From: Agrypnia vestita
Taxonomy: Eukaryota > Arthropoda > Insecta > Trichoptera > Phryganeidae
Assembly (NCBI GenBank): GCA_016648135.1
Contig: JADDOH010002126.1
Span: 1-64,000, forward strand
Reading direction: 5' to 3'
Length of the DNA: 64,000 nt
The notes beneath the pieces are model-generated. The model saw nothing but the letters and a program-made list of their open reading frames with translations. It was not told where the DNA came from and did no database searches. How positions within the stretch are numbered: position 1 is the stretch's first letter; each line of letters opens with the position of its first letter. Position numbers and translations under genes: made by a program. Positions 10,846 through 22,269 of this stretch are shown here, piece by piece.

Positions 10846-11607
10846 TTTATAAATTAAAAAAAATTATATTTTTAAATATTATTGCTGAAGTTCTTGACTA
10901 CACAAAATTATTGGAATTTTTTTTACAATTGGACTAGTAATTAAAATTAATTGATTATTAATAATATTTTGCTTACTTCTACATGCTTTACTAATTTCTT
11001 TTGATAATTTCAGGTGTTTATAAACTTTTGTGCTGAGATTGTACAGCGTTTTATATTATTTAGGACTTTCTATTTTACACATAAATAATTTTGGTCTGAA
11101 ATTGAATAATTTAGAATCATTAGAAATTAGTAAAGCATGTCAACTTGTCACCATTCAGCCAACACATAAACCGATTTATTAATTTCTTCAGATAGCCATC
11201 GAATGCTGCTGATAAAAGTTGGCAATGGACCCGTAGCGTCACACCACAGCAAAAATGGCAGACGTTTTCGAACCCTCTGGTTACTAGTGCAGTAATGTAT
11301 CAGTGAATAATATATTCAATTTTGTAAAATTTATGAGGAGTGTATTCAATGACAACGTACTGTTAGTACCACAAACTGTCATGAATGCATTTTCAACGTT
11401 GAAACAAAATGCCGGTTTGTTTAAAATATTTGAAATATTTTACCATATTCGTACATTGCATTATTACGATACAAAAATGAAACTGCGCGGCAGAAGCGGA
11501 ATTTAGTGTAGAATTTTCCATCACATTCAACAAATTCGATCAAATTAAAAACTTATGTGCGCACAAAATTATATATTAATGAAGCACAAAATATTGCTAT
11601 TCGTAAC
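10846..11607. other. No gene recognised
   Basis: AT-rich, possibly part of the repeat carrying the hammerhead. A 67-codon frame at 11303-11506 starts at a GTG/TTG-type codon and is not recognised. Confidence 0.4.
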
Positions 11608-12165
11608 ATATCTTCTTCTTCTTCTTCATCATCAGCCTTCGTCTTTCCACTGCTGGATATAGGTCTCTTCCTTATTTTTCCATTCTTCCCTGTTGTTGGC
11701 TAATTGTAGCCATTTCTTTCCCCCCACAGCGACAATATCATCGGCCCATCTCTTTTGAGGTCTTCCGATGCCTCTTTTATTTTCCCAAGAACTCTGGGAG
11801 GCTACTTTGTAGTATCCTGTCTTGCAACGTGTCCTGCCCATTGCCATTTTAGCTTCGCTACATGATCCACGATATCCATTACTCTAGTTCTGCGCCTAAT
11901 TTCGACTAATTTGCGCGTAATCTCTTAGGCTTACTCGAAGCATGGATCTCTCCATGGATCGTTGCGTGCATTTGAGCTTTTCTACACTTTTCTTTGTAAG
12001 GGCCATAGTCTCCAATCCATACGTCATCACTGGAAGCATGCATGATTCAAAGGCTTTTCTTTTTAGGCTACTTGGGATCTCTTTGTTCTCGAAGTAACAT
12101 ATTGATAATAAAAATCTACCCCGATCATTGTCGATTATTTTATTGAGTTTCATAAAAATAATCAA
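11608..12165 (-). pseudogene. RTE-type retrotransposon 3' fragment
   Basis: C-terminal end of a non-LTR reverse-transcriptase polyprotein of the RTE clade. 12165-11896 gives SLKRKAFESCMLPVMTYGLE and a TLTK-like segment, then MERSMLRVSLRD. After a frameshift and stops near 11895, the frame resumes with GRPQKRWADDI and ends YIQQWKDEG at 11632, where RTE polyproteins typically stop. The 3' end runs into GAT/GAA triplet repeats (11608-11632), a typical RTE tail. It is 5'-truncated, lacks endonuclease and most of the RT, and has no intact frame, so it is a dead insertion. Confidence 0.85.
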
Positions 12166-13708
12166 AACTCGTGCTTACAGAAATGTAACCTCGAATATTT
12201 AAAATAATTGGAGCAAACAAAAACTTTCTTAAAAAACGATCGTAACATTCGTGAAAATTGTCATCTGACAAATATACAATACGGCTTCGTTATGGAGATG
12301 TTGTTCCTTTTCAAGAAACCTGTGTATTTTCAAGAAAAAGTTCAAGTATCTACCCAATTTCATGTTGTATCGGTCTAAAACGGTTCCGTATTCAAAAATT
12401 ACAACTTTGACAGTCAAGTCGCATTGGATGTCAAATTTATTTATTTATTTATTTAATACACGGTACAACGTACCATTAAAAAAACAATGTATATAAAGAT
12501 GTATAGATTGATAGGTAATAATAAAAAATGAGATAAGGTATAATTCTATCAAAAACAATTAATAATAAAGCGATTTATAAAACATTAAGTGAATAACGTA
12601 AAGTATAACAAAACTACATCAAATGAAATAATTGTTATCAATGAAAGTCAACAATCAACAATGAATGAATGTGTTTTTTGTTTTGTACACAAATAACTGA
12701 CAATTACGTCGTTTTTGCAATAAAAGATTTTTCAACAATTTTTGAGAAACAAAAACGTTCTTACACACGACAGACATTCTTGAACTCGCATGTCAACAGA
12801 ATTTTTCAGCTGACAAGAATTCAATATGGCGAAGTTAGTGATGGAATCGCATTTCTGCAGCATGCTGCGTGCGAAACTTCCATTACGATAAAAAATTTGC
12901 CCCGAAGACCTCGAATATTTTTAGTTTTGTGTTTTAATCATTTTCAACAAAACTACTGTCGCATTGCTTTTTGGTCTTCGCAACCCAACAGTTAAACGAT
13001 GGGCAAACCGCGAGGATAAAGAGGTACAGAGTCTACATTCATAAAACCGCTACATAGAGCGCCTAAATTTTGGAATTCCATTTTCATTAAATACATTCAA
13101 ATTCCCAAAAAAAATTACGTGCGATATTTGACAAACAGAATAGGTAGGTCATATACAGGCGTCACATATCCTGTGACAAAAACTTCGGGGAAGTCTTCTA
13201 CATTCACTTTTAAATACAAAATATTCTTAATACTGGGTAAGGTGTCGAAAATTGCGGAGATAAGCAACATTAAAGATTGCATTCTTTTCATTGTTTCTGA
13301 CTTATATTTTAAAATGTTTAAAATGTTTATACTGTCACTACAGTGACTTTAGTCGACATTAAAAAATCATGCGTTTCAAAAGTTTTTTTTAAAATTTGCG
13401 CAAGGCTTTAATCAATTTATTTGGCTTGTTCCAAAATTAATGAATTTTTAATATTCGATGAATATAATGAAGTGATAGTTCAACATTCCACAGTATACAA
13501 GTCAGAAATAATGAAAAAAGAAGTTATACTTAAAAACCAAAATAAACACAAAATCATATATTTATGACACTCAAAGTATTGAGTTATAAAAATCTGCACT
13601 GATAATTCTCAATTAATTTAAACGAGTTTCATGTATAATAACCATTAATTTCTTAAATTAATGGATCGCGTCTAAGATAAGCCCTTTTTTATATTCTTGA
13701 TAGGCTAG
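12166..13708. other. No gene recognised
   Basis: AT-rich. A TTTA run (12436-12455) may mark an old retroposon tail. A 108-codon plus frame at 12669-12995 has no recognised domain. Confidence 0.4.
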
Positions 13709-13781
13709 GGAGAATCGGTGGTAACTATGTCATGTAGTTGCCGCGTAGCCGTCCGCGCGTCCCAGGTTCGAGACTTTCTCC
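13709..13781 (+). repeat. tRNA-derived SINE head
   Basis: 73 nt with acceptor-like ends GGAGAA/TTCTCC, a B-box-like GGTTCGAGAC at about 13764 and a GC-rich middle (GCCGTCCGCGCGTCC) shared with the copy at 19549. The cloverleaf is imperfect and AT-rich sequence follows, so a SINE is more likely than a functional tRNA gene. Confidence 0.65.
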
Positions 13782-13924
13782 AGCCGTGAATTCGAACGAA
13801 ATTATTATATTTACGTATTATTGGATACTAAATTCAAGTGGATTTCGTGGTCTCGCATTTTCGCTACACGCGTGTGCGCAATATCCGTTAAAATCAAAAT
13901 TTTAACCTCAGTGCCAAAAGAAGA

Positions 13925-14075
13925 CAAAATCAACAAAAAGCAAATTATGTTGTTGCTCATCTTCGTAACTGTCGACATTTCAACCAAAATGTAAAGAATA
14001 TTTTTTATTCAAAATTGAATGAAGAAGACTCTCCCGAAGTTTCTGCTACTTGCCACGAGACACCCTGTGTAAATG
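13925..14075 (+). repeat. Family C right-end fragment
   Basis: AACTGTCGACATTTCAACC, a GAATGAAGAAGACTC segment and CCACGAGACACCCTGTGTAA match the right half of the copy at 15935-16458. Confidence 0.6.
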
Positions 14076-14479
14076 AATTCGTGAATTCTTCCGCCCGCAG
14101 AAATCCTCAGTCGCTGGCAATCATCTGAATGAAGAAATGCAGTCTTTTGTCCGTCTGATTATCAATCGTTGTGAAGTGTTACTTAATGTTTTTTTGTATT
14201 TTCGTTATATATCTCTACCCAAGTGAGAAATGATTTTTAAATAAGGTAGGTATATAATTCCATTTCTTGCAGAATTTAGTATAGTGGTATACTCGTATCG
14301 GTACCAAAAGTTTACTAGGACGAGGAACTTTTTGGGTTATGTCTAACGCGGGCCAAAAAGCGACGTATTAGCTGCATTGGCGTATTTCCGCCACTGCTAC
14401 TACAGAAAATTTATGTTGCAATTCAATGAAACTGTGAAATCGTTTTCATTGTCTTGAACTCTCATGACCTGGTATCAAA

Positions 14480-14700
14480 GGGATTAATATTATATTTATT
14501 TATTATAATATATTATATACAATTTATTTTATCATAATTTATCATAAAAAGTGTATTTTGTAACTGTACCGTGTTCAAAATGTTCATAAAATATTTATAC
14601 TTTGTACCTTAATGCCCCTCTAGGGACCATCTATTGGGGTCAGTAATGACCTTTTGATGTTTACTAAAAAATAAAATAAAATAAAAAGATTATATTTTAA
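14480..14700 (-). repeat. Family D retroposon-like tail
   Basis: On minus: AGGTCATTACTGACCCCAAT, a CCTAGAGGGGCATTAAGGTAC segment, then TACAAAATACACTTTTTATG and TGATAAAATAAATTG. The same order appears at 20800-21030 and 24490-24680 on plus. Probably a LINE 3' untranslated region; no coding part remains. A lone family C end (CTAGCTACGAGACATCCTGT) follows at 14788-14807. Confidence 0.55.
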
Positions 14701-14810
14701 ACAAAGCTAATACAGTGGCCATTAATAAGATTTTTTTGTATTTTATTTCATTTTAATGTTCTATACCTGTAAAAACATCACCTATACTAGCTACGAGACA
14801 TCCTGTATAA

Positions 14811-15255
14811 ATCTTCTGAAAGTGAAAAAAAAATAATCAAAGATGGCCAGATGGCCAATGCCAAAATATTTATCTCCGCTTTCATCCATCTTCCGTGACA
14901 CTCGTCTTTCCAGGCATGTCAGCGGAAAGAAATGCAATTTACTCGGAAAAGCCAAGTCCGCGAAGAAAAATAAAAAGTTGTAAAGAAAGAAATGTCTTTA
15001 GAAAATCTAATCAATTTCAGTTCCACTGACATCCCTGCAGGATTGCCTTACAAAAATTTGACGTGAGGACCAGATTTCGCCGAAAGAGATACTCCACGTA
15101 ATGATATATTACGTCCTCCTGACCTGGTTGTCTGAAAACGAAATAGCCTCAACCTGTACTGAATATTTCATGAAGGTTGACAGATTATATGTTTCGGAAC
15201 AAAAAAGATTTGTTGTTATTAAGGGATGTGAAAATTATGTTAAGCACCACGCAGC
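14811..15255. other. No gene recognised
   Basis: Mixed-composition sequence without an assignable feature. Confidence 0.4.
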
Positions 15256-15470
15256 TTAACCTTCGTAAGGTCTTCGGGTCAACTTTGACCCATTTTGGGA
15301 TGAATGAGCAAGTTTCTCGAAAATTAACGGTTTTTAAATATTGATATTTAATGACTTTTATTTAATCGCTGTCTTAAGCTTATTTTCAAATTAATCTTTT
15401 TTTAAAACTTATGTTATTGTGCGTATGAAATTTTTTACTCTAACGGCCTTCGGGTCAAGTTTGACCCACA
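15256..15470 (+). repeat. piggyBac-like terminus candidate
   Basis: TTAA (15256) is followed by CCTTCGTAAGG, then TTCGGGTCAACTTTGACCCA. A similar TTCGGGTCAAGTTTGACCCA occurs near 15451-15470 in the same orientation. A TTAA target with terminal GGGTCA-type sequence suggests a piggyBac-related non-autonomous element, but no matching inverted end or transposase is seen. Confidence 0.35.
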
Positions 15471-15934
15471 TGTAATTACAAGTTAATTTTTAACGCACAA
15501 AACGTTTTGTCTGGATATCGCTCATTAGAATTGAGGTAATTAGTTCCGATTTGTTTATAGAATCATGTTCGTATTTAAAAAAAAAGATTAAAAGTATTTT
15601 TAAATAAGCTGATTGAAAAAAATGAATAAGCGGTGTGGAAACAAATCGGCCCTGAGCAATTTACGATATGGAGATAAACGTATTCGTAGCAGATTTCAAG
15701 CCGAGATTTTCAGAGCAGAGATTTTAAAATAAATATAATTTTGCTAAAAATGCTTCTCAACCACACAAAAGTGTTCTGAAAGCAGTAATGAATTGTCAAA
15801 CTTTAACAAATCAGCAGATGGTCATTGTCAAAGACGTTACGATATTTGTGGTTTAGTTTCTAAAATGAAAATATGTAACGAACTATGTACGTAGAAATGT
15901 AACGAAATTCCAAACCTTTAGGTAATTTATATAC
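15471..15934. other. No gene recognised
   Basis: AT-rich. Nothing assignable. Confidence 0.5.
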
Positions 15935-16458
15935 AGAGCTAGTCCATAATAACAGGTAGGTTCTTATCTTAAATATTAGTCGAAAATATTCAAGCAACAA
16001 CGATAATCTAACCTAATGTCAATAGTTATGGAGAGAGGCGACTTCAAAATTTACATTTTATTTTCAAATTTTCCGACTAAGTTATATTCTGTAAAATGAT
16101 GGACACTACATTAACTTACAAAGAATATTTAAAATTCATTTTCTTCAATACAAGTTAAATGAAATGTCAAAAATTAAAAAAAATTATGTTTTCCAAATAT
16201 CTGCATGGTTTCAATAATTTTAATTGACTCTTATAAAAGCTTATGAATTTTAAATATTCGACATAAATTATTTTTATTATAGTTTTATAAAAGGTAAGCA
16301 TAAAACATTAAAAATATATATAAATTTTGATGTCACTTACCTCCGTAACGGTCAACATTTCACCCATAGTGAAAACAAAAATTATATTCAAAATTAAATA
16401 AAGAAGACTCCGGCAAAATTTTTGCTTCTAGCTACGAGACACTTGTGTAATGGTCGTT
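15935..16458. repeat. Family C repeat, long copy
   Basis: The left end TACAGAGCTAGTCC and the right end CTAGCTACGAGACACTTGTG are inverted. Internal blocks match the copies at 3168, 13925, 35195, 38130 and 44391. Non-coding; the most complete copy in the window. Confidence 0.65.
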
Positions 16459-16883
16459 TCCAGATAACAATGATTGAAACTGTCTAGTTCGAATTTTCAA
16501 GATATTTCATTTATTAAATATTTTTTGGTATCAATATATAAGTTCAAAGAAGGTTTCATGTAGCACAAAGTGATGTAGATGTCAATGACGAAAAATAATG
16601 ATACGGGTACGGTGGAAGTACCCAATATACACCATATTTATTCTCCTTATATCCTTTGATAAAGGACACGCTTTACTTACAAAAAGTATAAAATTATTTC
16701 CAATAAAATGAATTGACATTCTAAATACAGAATTACATAATTAAATTGATTATTTTCCTGGAAAACGTATTCCTAGTACCTAACCAAATTTGCTTTAAAA
16801 TTATCTTGCGAAGTGTGATTCTCAATTATTTTTAATAAGAATAAGAATAAGTTCTTAATAAGAACTTCAGTAATAATATTTAA
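16459..16883. other. No gene recognised
   Basis: AT-rich. Nothing assignable. Confidence 0.5.
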
Positions 16884-16930
16884 AACACCTTGACGAAGGA
16901 AAGGTATTTCTGAAACATGTTAGCGTAATT
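16884..16930 (+). ncRNA. Degenerate hammerhead motif
   Basis: ACACC, TTGACGA, an AGGAAA/TTTCT hairpin, then GAAACATG and TTAGCGT parallel the motif at 10804, with matching downstream sequence (GTAATTAATNAA...ATATAAGTAGAT). Core base C3 is T and stem I has mismatches, so it is probably inactive. Confidence 0.5.
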
Positions 16931-17099
16931 AATAAAATAATATAAGTAGATATATATAAATAATACAATCAATATTTTATATTTTGAACTAGCTGTTTTT
17001 ATTGCTTTGATCACTTTCTAGCAAATTCTATTCAATATTCGCACATAGAAACTTCTCATCGCTGGTAGGAGCTTACATTATTCATGGTCGCTTAAATAT

Positions 17100-17300
17100 A
17101 CGTGCTGATCACACTGCGCTGCGCTCCATTGCTAATTTCGCCTTGGTTAAACGACACGAATGATTGACTCGCTGGTGCTCGTGTCGCACACACGCCCGCT
17201 TTTATATAGGTGACACCGCCTTCTAGATCCTTTGAGACTTCACGACAACTCGCCTCGAGAGAGCGTTCAGATGCTTCTTGAATATTTCACAGTGCTGTTG
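17100..17300 (-). promoter_or_regulatory. Possible TATA promoter
   Basis: On minus, TATATAAAAGCGGGCG (TATA at 17201-17208) lies in a GC-rich island, with ACGAGCACCAGCGAGTCAAT downstream. Composition and layout resemble an insect core promoter, but no transcript-encoding frame follows. Confidence 0.3.
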
Positions 17301-18311
17301 TCAGCTTGACCGAGTGACAAACTTTGAGAGGTCCCAATAGCACGCAATTAATCCAGATTTCAAAATCTCGTTACACTCTACTACGTTATATAAATCAGCA
17401 ATAGCATTTTATTAGGTGTACCGGGGTCCATACTATCATTACGAACTTTGTTGCGGCATGTGTACAGGTGTAATATTAATATTAGATAAAAATTGTTTAT
17501 TGAAGTGAATTTGCTCGACTTTTCGCGCTTCCAAATTATGTGTTTAATAAAATAGTAGTTTGAAAAACTATCGCTCTGAAAACATTTAGAACTTGTAAAA
17601 GTAATTACTGTCGAGAATTGATCCAATGTTGGCATAAAGGACTTGGATGAAGGAGTTTATACAAGGTTCTTATGTACTTCATGTTTAATATTTTATCCAA
17701 TTAATTTTTTATTTAGTCACAAGAGTTTAATATTAAAACCATTTCAGCGGTTGCTGAAAAATCATTTCCATTCTCGATGTTAATCAAAAAAAGTTTAATT
17801 TTTATTTTATTTTTGAATCTAATTAATATAACCAAAACCGGTCGATTTCAATATCGAGCACAATTCAATTAAAAAAGATAAGATGAATAATTTAAAAAGA
17901 TACACAGATTTTTTTTACTGTTATTTTATTTGAAACAGCTGACCCGATCATCGATTAGTGCGGTGTAGTAGTGTACGTGAACACATGCGCATGCAGTATG
18001 CGAGTTATTACGTCTGACGCGCAATCTGACGCTAAATTTCCCCAAAACTAGAGAAAAGATATTAACACACCAAAATTTAACGATTTAAAATAACGGTAGA
18101 GTTTGGATTGCTTTACAAAATATATGTCCAAAATAAGTTTCTAAGATATAACAATTATAAGCTCAATATACCGTCGAGAACCATTGATAACAACATTCTT
18201 AGATCTTTTAGCTTTCTTGATAAACTAGAAGAATAGTGACCGATCTTCTCTTTTTACACAAAAAAATATACCGAACTGTCGACTGCCCTCAAATGTAACA
18301 TATCTGCTTGC
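17301..18311. other. No gene recognised
   Basis: AT-rich. The short minus frame 17381-17635 is not recognised. Confidence 0.4.
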
Positions 18312-18800
18312 GTGTTCTATTTCGCTTTTGCCTTGGAAACTGTAGCCACCAACTACGTTTTTAATTCCCCACTGCAAAGGCTTCCTAGACTAGCAAACAG
18401 ATATGAGCAGCTTGACGTTTTTGCCACCAACTTTATAATATTCAAGCATATTCATAAAAGTTTTATTGAAAGATTACTAGTATTTGTCAGATTGCACTTA
18501 AATAAGGGGAATGTATGTCAGTTGATGGGGTTAGATGTAATTTTTTTTATTATATTATGCTTTTTTAAGCTTCTGCTATTGCTATATACTTGCTGTATTA
18601 TTTTATTTATCTTTTTGCAATATGCTATTGCTATTTATATGTACTTTATAATATTATCATTTTATTTTATTTCTTGGGCATTCACTATGTAACAATTTCT
18701 AGACATTTTGTTTAAAGTATACATTCATTTAATGAACACTTTAGCTTATTTTTTTGTAAAAGTCCCGAAGGGCGTTAACAAGCAAATGAATAAAATTAAT
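18312..18800 (+). other. Open frame followed by retroposon-like tail
   Basis: A 126-codon frame (18312-18692) becomes Leu/Ile/Phe-rich from residue about 72, mostly because of TTT/TTA codons. Downstream, AAAGTCCCGAAGGGCGTTAA and an A-rich end (18760-18815) resemble the LINE tails at 30415 and 36690 (AAAAGCCCACTAGG). I read this as a decayed LINE 3' region; the protein itself is not recognised. Confidence 0.3.
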
Positions 18801-19387
18801 AAAAAAATAAAAATATACTATTGACAGGGAGTCCATTGATTTTCGTTAAACAAAGAAAAAGTGACACTGAAAAATGTGTGGGATGAAGGAATAATAAATA
18901 TTATAGGTTTTTTTCCAGAAATTTTCGGAAATTTATGAGTACTGACGATGTAATAAGATATGATGTTCAGAACCAAAGGAATCGACGCATTGAATTTCAT
19001 ATACGGTAGACGATATGAAGGCAAAAGGGCTTATTGTCAAGAACTTCAGCACGTATCAGTTTCTTAAGGATCTTGTTTTTCAGCATCTTCCAGGAAAGGA
19101 TATTAAGGTAATGGGATACAGAATTTTGGGAAATATTTCGCTTTAAATATTCATCATATTTCAGGGAATTACGTAAATATCAGCTCGTCATGTAAGGTAC
19201 CGGGAGCACAATGGAAGATAGGATTTCCAAAATATCTGTCAAGGCGGCGAAGTATTAGGTAGCCAAAAAAGTACGGTGATTTTAAGGAAAGCTATGAGAA
19301 AAAAATTGTGAATTTCGCTGCCATAAATTTTGTAAGAATTTTATTTAAGTAAGATGTCCAACAACGCGTTATTCCTACCATTATATA
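18801..19387. other. No gene recognised
   Basis: AT-rich. Nothing assignable. Confidence 0.5.
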
Positions 19388-19415
19388 TAGCCGTACACCC
19401 GTGAAAAATCACGGA
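19388..19415 (-). repeat. Family G hairpin motif
   Basis: CCCGTGAAAAATCACGG, a near-perfect stem, flanked by TATAGCCGTACA. The same motif in the opposite orientation occurs at 36838 and 46913. Confidence 0.6.
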
Positions 19416-19548
19416 ACAAAATTAGTGTATTATTTATTTGTACACATATTTCACTTATAAAAAGTCTGTCAATTCAAACGTAGAAGGCGTAAATTAATCT
19501 TAAGTCAGCCTTGCTTTTACAATGTGTAGTATATATTTGAAGGCCTTC

Positions 19549-19830
19549 GGAGGAGCGGTAGTGGCTATGTCGGTTAGTTGCCGTGTTGTCGTCCGCGCGT
19601 CCGAGGATCGAGTCTTTCTGCAGCCGTGCAATTTCGTTTTTAGCAGTGAATTCAGGAAGTACAGAAGAATTCAGTGAATAATTTATATATTCTACAGAGA
19701 TAGAGAGGCATGTTAATGTAAATAATACACATATTCTATAGAGACAGAGAGGCAGCATGTCTTTCTAAATGTAAAAAATGATATATTATTGACGCATTTG
19801 GCACTAACTGATGATGATGATGATGATTTG
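19549..19830 (+). mobile_element. tRNA-derived SINE with TGA-repeat tail
   Basis: The 73-nt head (19549-19621) matches the one at 13709 (GGAGNANCGGT, GTCCGCGCGTCC, a GATCGAGTC B-box). The body contains two direct copies of a roughly 45-nt segment (ATATTCTANAGAGANAGAGA). The element ends in TGATGATGATGATGATTT, the kind of tail used by RTE retrotransposons, suggesting RTE-driven mobilisation. Confidence 0.6.
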
Positions 19831-19895
19831 ATTGGGTCAAAAACATATACTATGCTATCTCCGCGTGAGTTTATTTATATATATTTTTTTTATTT

Positions 19896-20245
19896 ATTTC
19901 AAAAAATCCTTGTTTACAAATAAAGGTACTTAATACTAATTTAACAATAAAATATAAGATAAATTACACTTTTTTTTGTTGTTGTTAAATTTGTGGATTA
20001 TGCCACTCTACTAGGCTACGCCTGTCCCAGAGTGGCGTTATAGAACACAATTATAATATTTTTTTGAATTCGTCAGTAATATTTATTTTCATAAAGTAGT
20101 AATTATGTATCTACAAAGTATCAAGTGCAATGTTAGTGAAAGTTGAGTGAGTCATAAGTCCAAGTGTTAATATGTGTAGAATAATTGTTTAATGTAAAAA
20201 GGGTTAAAGTTTTGTTTAAGATTATTTTTTATTTTCCTTAATTAA
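19896..20245 (-). repeat. Family E LINE 3' untranslated region
   Basis: Nearly identical to 51480-51850, including GCCACTCTACTAGGCTACGC, CCCAGAGTGGCGTTATAG and AGTCATAAGTCCAAGTGT. Read on minus it ends in an A-rich tail. The coding part found at 51896 is missing here. Confidence 0.75.
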
Positions 20246-20799
20246 TTAAGAGCAGCTCTTAAATAAATTTTAAATTCATGTACTAAACAAGCACGGTATT
20301 TTATAAGGGCTCAACTTCACTAAAAATATGTTTTTTCACTTAAAGGACCTTAAAGTAGTGCACTGATTCACAAGCTGTTGCATCGCGATGCAGGTAAAAG
20401 ACTGCCCTTAGCAAATCAGTACAAAATAAAACATTTAATTCTATCGCCCTCAACAGAAAACCGAACTTTTTGGGTTACCTGATATTTTCCCGACAGGCAC
20501 AGGGTGGGTATGGGGGTATGACAATATATAAATTATGCATGAGATTCTGAGACGTATATGGAACAAGTGAAAATTAAAAAAAACACACGTTCCTAAAATA
20601 CTAAAGTATGTAGGTTCACTGAAATATTCAAATGCTTTCAAACGAGCTTTCCTGAATAAGCGAATATAGCGGTGAAGGTTATAGAAGAAACTGTGACGAG
20701 AGTGTACCCTCCTTGGCTACCTAACTACCTAGATCTACGATCCTACCTATCTATCTTAATTATTTATTCTATTTTTATTTTTTAACAAACGGATCGTCA
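20246..20799. other. No gene recognised
   Basis: AT-rich. Nothing assignable. Confidence 0.5.
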
Positions 20800-21176
20800 A
20801 CAGGTCATTATTGATCTAATATATGCTCCTAGAGGGACATTAGAGTACCAAGCAAAAATATTTTCAAAACAATTTAATATTACACAATACGCTTTTTACG
20901 ATAAATTGATAATAAATAATGCCTTCATGATAAAATAAATTGAAAAAAATATTCGGAACAAAATAAAGAATAACCTAAATCAATAAATACAATTTAGGAA
21001 TGAGTTCTTGATTAACAAGTTTTTACATAATATGCTTTACACTTTTTATAATAAATTAATAATAAAGAAGGTCTTAATGATAAAATAAATTGTAAATAAT
21101 ATTCACAACAATATAAATACTATAACAAATCAATAAATACAAGTAAAGAATGATTTCTAGATTAAACAAGTTTATT
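20800..21176 (+). repeat. Family D tail with tandem duplication
   Basis: Begins like the other D copies (AGGTCATTATTGATC). A roughly 150-bp segment (ACACAATACGCTTTTTACGA ... AACAAGTTT) is then repeated in tandem with moderate divergence: 20873-21023, then about 21027-21172. Confidence 0.6.
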
Positions 21177-21271
21177 TATGTGGTAATATTATAAGAATAA
21201 AATTAACTGCTCTCTTTTTAACTGTAAATAGTTGCGGATATTTTACACGAACCGTATGTTTTTCCGAGAAA

Positions 21272-21319
21272 CGATTCTCGACGTTTCGTTGAATGCTTAT
21301 TCAACGTCATCAGGAGGAC
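21272..21319 (-). ncRNA. Hammerhead ribozyme motif, canonical core
   Basis: On minus: core CTGATGA (21313-21307), a perfect 7-bp stem II (GTTGAAT/ATTCAAC, loop AAGC), core GAAA, a two-base CG as stem III, and UC giving a GUC cleavage triplet. CUC/GAG flanks begin stem I. This is the clearest stem II in the window. With so short a stem III it would probably cut as a dimer. A sequence sharing GAAACGTCNAGAATCG is at 54974. Confidence 0.7.
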
Positions 21320-21384
21320 GACCTTTACCCGCGGAGGTGGAGGTCGGACTGATTACTGCTTTCTAAGGCATACAGGAGAATCAG

Positions 21385-21720
21385 TAATATATCAATGTCT
21401 ACAATAAGATCGAAACCTCTATTACTTTCTAGAATAGTTTACAATTATCTAAAACCTTCAGGAGACGACTAGAGCAGCTTAGAACTGACGGGTATCTTTT
21501 CCTAAAAAACTAGAATGGTCTAGGAGGTTCGATAATCAAGTTTTTTGGTATAAATAGCGCGGATCTAGGCCGCCGCGGAGAGTCGTGTTTTGACAGATCG
21601 TTTACTTCAAAGTGCATCTAGGACGACGGCGACGGCCGGGTATGCCCAGTCGTGAAATTACGAAGCGACAGATATCGAGCGATACGATCGGGCGAGTACT
21701 TACCTAAGTGGTGAAATAAA
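21385..21720 (+). promoter_or_regulatory. HSE plus TATA-box module, copy 2
   Basis: TTCTAGAA near 21400 is followed by a 5-nt-periodic imperfect HSE at 21513-21535 (GAA, GTC, GGA, TTC, TAA), TATAAATAGCGCGGATC (TATA 21549-21556), a leader containing GTGTTTTGACAG, and a GACGGCCGGGTATG segment. It aligns in order with the modules at 8770 (minus) and 38740 (minus). No coding frame follows within a few hundred bases. Confidence 0.5.
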
Positions 21721-22188
21721 TAAAAACGACTATTACGTGCAAAACTTGGGTGGAATGCTCTAGTTAATGTTAAATAAAGTGTTTATATACAAGTGATATA
21801 TTACGAAATAGTGTGATTAAAAAATAGCGTTAATATTTTTTTCCAGTGTTTTCATTTGTCTTCCCGCAGCCATGCCACGTGGCAATAATAAACATTTTGG
21901 TAAAAAAGATATTTTAAAATGTATTAAAGTGATTTTGTTGCAAAAAAATCCTTTTTTTTTTCTTTTTTTTTTAGATTTTTTTTTTTCTAAAATTGAGCTC
22001 AAAATATTGAAAAATTTAAGAGCAATAAACTTTTGCGGGGCCAATATTTTCTTATAATCTATCTATCAGAGATAAAAATGATTCACATACGTTATGCACC
22101 GTCACACAACTCCGACGCTGCTTGCATCTTCGGGATTTCGGAACTGAATAAAGTGGCTTTTCGTGTTAAATTTAAATTAAAATTAAAA
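21721..22188. other. No gene recognised
   Basis: AT-rich with a poly-T tract (21950-21990). Small frames here are chance. Confidence 0.4.
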
Positions 22189-22269
22189 ATTGCCGGCCGT
22201 GGACTCAACGCGACCCCCGTTACGATTCTGATTTCGTAATCTGCCGTCTTAACCACTCGACCACATAAA
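22189..22269 (-). tRNA. tRNA-Ser-like sequence (decayed)
   Basis: On minus, a strong A-box (TGGTCGAGTGGTTAAG), an anticodon-loop-like TACGAAA (CGA in serine position) and a weak B-box (GTTGAGTCC), with length like a type II tRNA. The acceptor ends do not pair and U33 is A. Best read as a tRNA-derived SINE head or tRNA pseudogene, not a working gene. Confidence 0.55.
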
